Assembly: GCA_046152935.1 (NCBI GenBank)
Contig: JBJXGB010000011.1
Coordinates: 1 to 8,956 of the forward strand
DNA: 8,956 nt
Direction: 5' to 3'
Origin: CAZMFZ01 sp046152935
GTDB taxonomy: Bacteria; Bacteroidota; Bacteroidia; Cytophagales; UBA9547
The notes beneath the pieces were generated by a model. That model was not told where the DNA came from, searched no databases, and saw only the letters and a list, made by a program, of their open reading frames with translations. Position numbers and translations under genes: made by a program. Below are positions 7,211 through 8,956 of this stretch, piece after piece; the first letter of the stretch is position 1, and each line of letters begins with the position of its first letter.

Positions 7211-7225
7211 TTGAAAAACTACTAC

Positions 7226-8566
7226 ATGCTTTTCAGCGATCTCAATCTTAATCCTCCTTTATTAAAAGCGCTGAACGAGTTGGGTTTTACACAGCCCACA
7301 TCGATTCAAAGCAAAGTTTTTTCGGTGGTAATGTCAGGGAAAGACGTTTTGGGTATCGCTCAAACGGGTACTGGCAAAACTTTCGCCTATTTATTACCAT
7401 GTTTACGACAGCTAAATTTCACTAAAGACGTTCATCCTCAAGTACTTATCATTGTGCCAACCCGCGAATTGGTAGTGCAGATAGTTGCTGAGATTGAAAA
7501 GCTAACGCCATACATGAACGTAGTTTCGGCTGGGGTATATGGTGGTGTAAATTTAAAAACTCACATAGAAGTAGTGCACAAAGGCATGGATATTTTGGTG
7601 GCTACGCCTGGCAGATTTCTCGATTTGGCTACCAATGGTATTTTAAAGATGAAATCAATCAAAAAATTGGTGATTGATGAAGTAGATGAAATGCTCAACC
7701 TAGGTTTTAGGTCGCAACTGACACATATTTTTGATTTATTGCCTGCCAAACGCCAAAATCTACTGTTTTCTGCTACACTTACAGCCGAGGTTTCGCAACT
7801 GATAGATCATTATTTCAAAGAACCTGTACAAATTGAGGCTGCGCCAGCCGGCACCCCACTCAGTAAAATCAAGCAAAAAGCGTATTTGCTGCCCAATTTC
7901 AACACCAAAGTAAATCTGCTCGAATATTTGCTTTTGAAGGATGAAGAAATGAAGAAAGTATTGGTTTTTGCTTCTACCAAGCAATTGGCAGACCAACTTT
8001 TTGATAAATTGGGCGAAAAGCTGCCCAATCAACTGGAAATCATTCATTCTAATAAATCGCAAAATTACCGTTTTAATGCTGTAAATGCCTTTAAATCTGG
8101 CAGTTGTCGCATTTTGATTGCCACAGATATTGTAGCTCGGGGCATTGATATTGCAGAAGTAAGCCATGTAATCAATTTTGATATTCCTGAAGAACCAGAA
8201 AATTATATTCACCGCATTGGCAGAACTGGTAGGGCAGATAAACACGGCATTTCGATCACATTATTTACCAAAAGAGAATTGGTTTTCAAAGCTCAAATTG
8301 AAGAATTGATGCAGAAAAAAATCAGAAAGACCGCTTTGCCAATCGATCTTGCGATTTCAGATGTGCTCACCTTTGATGAAATGCCAAAACAGGTGGTGAA
8401 ATTTATTGAACAAAAGGCTAATAAAGAAGAATCTGGCCCTTCATTTCACGAAAAATCTGCCAAAAACAAGAAAGTAAATAATAAAATAAGGAGGGTAGAA
8501 GCCATGCAAATAAAATATAAAAAGCCCAAAACCCGTGGCCACAAACACAAGGGGAGTGGTAAGTAG
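7226..8566 (+). CDS. DEAD-box ATP-dependent RNA helicase (motif II is DEVD)
   Basis: I chose the ATG at 7226 (446 residues, MLFSDLNLNPPLLKAL) over the in-frame TTG at 7211, because this is the standard start pattern of the family. Numbering from that ATG, the core motifs are in order. Domain 1 has the Q motif GFTQPTSIQ (20-28), motif I AQTGTGKT (45-52), Ia PTRELVVQ (78-85), Ib TPGR (127-130), motif II DEVD (151-154) and motif III SAT (182-184). Domain 2 has motif V ATDIVARGID (299-308) and motif VI HRIGRTGR (329-336). The family unwinds or remodels RNA using ATP, in ribosome assembly, mRNA decay or cold adaptation. Motif II has Val in place of Ala, a tolerated position since both acidic residues remain. 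The C-terminal tail is rich in Lys and Arg (KNKKVNNKIRRVEAMQIKYKK) and probably binds RNA non-specifically. The gene appears monocistronic. I cannot assign it to RhlE, CsdA or SrmB. Confidence 0.94.
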   Translation: MLFSDLNLNPPLLKALNELGFTQPTSIQSKVFSVVMSGKDVLGIAQTGTGKTFAYLLPCLRQLNFTKDVHPQVLIIVPTRELVVQIVAEIEKLTPYMNVVSAGVYGGVNLKTHIEVVHKGMDILVATPGRFLDLATNGILKMKSIKKLVIDEVDEMLNLGFRSQLTHIFDLLPAKRQNLLFSATLTAEVSQLIDHYFKEPVQIEAAPAGTPLSKIKQKAYLLPNFNTKVNLLEYLLLKDEEMKKVLVFASTKQLADQLFDKLGEKLPNQLEIIHSNKSQNYRFNAVNAFKSGSCRILIATDIVARGIDIAEVSHVINFDIPEEPENYIHRIGRTGRADKHGISITLFTKRELVFKAQIEELMQKKIRKTALPIDLAISDVLTFDEMPKQVVKFIEQKANKEESGPSFHEKSAKNKKVNNKIRRVEAMQIKYKKPKTRGHKHKGSGK

Positions 8567-8591
8567 CTCAAATTTGGTGTTTAAATTGCGC

Positions 8592-8829
8592 AGAATATCT
8601 CAATAATGATTTGTCTTATCAAAAAACAAGCGGACCCTTGACAAATTGCGGGTCTTAGCGGACGCTAAGACCAGTGGGGGGAAGAATATCTTAATAATGA
8701 TTTGTCTTATCATAAAACAAGCGGACGCTTGATAAATTGCGGGTCTTAGCGGACGCTAAGACCAGTGGGGAAAAAACAAGCGGACGCTTGACAAATTGCG
8801 GGTCTTAGCGGACGCTAAGACCAGTGGGG
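8592..8829. repeat. Array of three hairpin-rich direct repeats (88, 88 and 59 bases)
   Basis: Full copies lie at 8592-8679 and 8683-8770; a third copy (8771-8829) has only the last 59 bases and abuts copy 2 directly. Each 59-base core holds two hairpins joined by the 10-base linker A(C/T)AAATTGCG. Hairpin 1 is CAAGC-GGAC-GCTTG (8627-8640, 8718-8731, 8777-8790). Hairpin 2 has a 9-bp stem GGTCTTAGC/GCTAAGACC around the same GGAC loop (8651-8672, 8742-8763, 8801-8822). The two share the core AGCGGACGCT. Copy 1 has C for G at 8636, which breaks one pair of hairpin 1; hairpin 2 is identical in all copies. The 29-base front part of copies 1 and 2 adds a weak ATGAT/ATCAT hairpin in copy 2. It follows the helicase stop by 25 bases. 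This looks like an interspersed REP/MITE-like palindromic element in tandem, not a CRISPR array. Confidence 0.92.
8771..8790 (-). terminator. Terminator-like hairpin on the minus strand in repeat copy 3
   Basis: Read on the minus strand, hairpin 1 of copy 3 (CAAGC/GCTTG stem with GTCC loop, or 6 bp with a 2-base loop) is followed directly by six T. This is the shape of a small intrinsic terminator. The stem is short, and no minus-strand gene is established to its right, so a real role is doubtful. Copy 1 has the same T-run but a mismatched stem. Confidence 0.25.
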
Positions 8830-8956
8830 AAGACACCGCAGACATATTGTTGACTTTGACCGATGATTTAGAAATTGAAATTTTTATTTCTTCGGCAGGT
8901 TATGAATCCTACAACTTTTCAATTGACAAAAAGAACTATATTGGAATGGGTTCAGG
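8796..8956 (+). CDS. Partial hypothetical protein whose 5' end lies in repeat copy 3 (3'-truncated by window)
   Basis: A frame open from 8760 (after TAA at 8757-8759) runs through repeat copy 3 and out of the window. The part after the repeat reads EDTADILLTLTDDL, then EIEIFISSAGYESYNFSID, then KKNYIGMGS: an ordinary-looking helix-then-strand pattern with natural codon use. The alternative minus-strand frame looks less protein-like and stops near 8884. No ATG occurs in this frame until close to the window end. TTG at 8796 inside the repeat, or TTG at 8847, 8850 and 8856 after it, are the only plausible starts. Either the gene uses a non-ATG start, or the repeat has replaced its original 5' end and this is a broken gene. 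I do not recognise the family. The end lies beyond the window. Confidence 0.42.
   Translation, partial: MRVLADAKTSGEDTADILLTLTDDLEIEIFISSAGYESYNFSIDKKNYIGMGS

Noticed and set aside
7211..7225. TTG start at 7211 for the helicase
   Set aside because: The ATG at 7226 gives the canonical family N-terminus, and the candidate -7 element ends at 7210, so the TTG would lie upstream of the transcript start.
8592..8829. CRISPR array
   Set aside because: Only three copies, copies 2 and 3 touch with no spacer, copy 1 to copy 2 spacing is 3 bases, and the repeat units are far too long.

Overview
The window looks like chromosomal DNA of a free-living member of the Bacteroidota. Three signs support this: a C-terminal type IX secretion sorting domain on the first protein; AT-rich intergenic DNA with TANNTTTG-type -7 elements and almost no Shine-Dalgarno sequences; and protein sequences typical of the phylum. 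I cannot place it to genus.

Layout, left to right. (1) Positions 1-711 hold the 3' end of a secreted repeat-rich protein with a T9SS tail. It ends at a strong hairpin (727-766) that it shares with a convergent gene. (2) Positions 768-1562, minus strand, encode a MOSC-domain protein of the YcbX/mARC type, with a plausible promoter of its own. (3) Positions 1720-4818 hold a tight glpD-glpK pair (quinone-linked glycerol-3-phosphate dehydrogenase and glycerol kinase). (4) Positions 4819-5350 are a 532-base non-coding gap with three tandem copies of a 42-base repeat, ending in a good Bacteroidota promoter. (5) Positions 5351-6079 encode the glycerol facilitator GlpF. (6) Positions 6142-6468 encode a small conserved-looking protein of unknown function. 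(7) Positions 6606-7052 encode a J-domain plus KTSC-domain protein. (8) Positions 7226-8566 encode a DEAD-box RNA helicase with DEVD at motif II. (9) Positions 8592-8829 are an array of three hairpin-rich direct repeats. Its third copy runs in frame into a partial coding region that leaves the window at 8956.

Functionally, GlpF admits glycerol, GlpK phosphorylates it, and GlpD oxidises glycerol-3-phosphate to dihydroxyacetone phosphate while passing electrons to the quinone pool. Together they form a complete glycerol catabolic module, and no glp regulator is visible. The other genes are single-gene functions with no obvious link to glycerol.

Most of the window is ordinary. The parts most worth a second look are the hairpin repeat array and its junction with the last reading frame, and the 42-base tandem repeats between glpK and glpF. 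I see no CRISPR array, transposase, tRNA or rRNA, and no convincing new multi-gene system.
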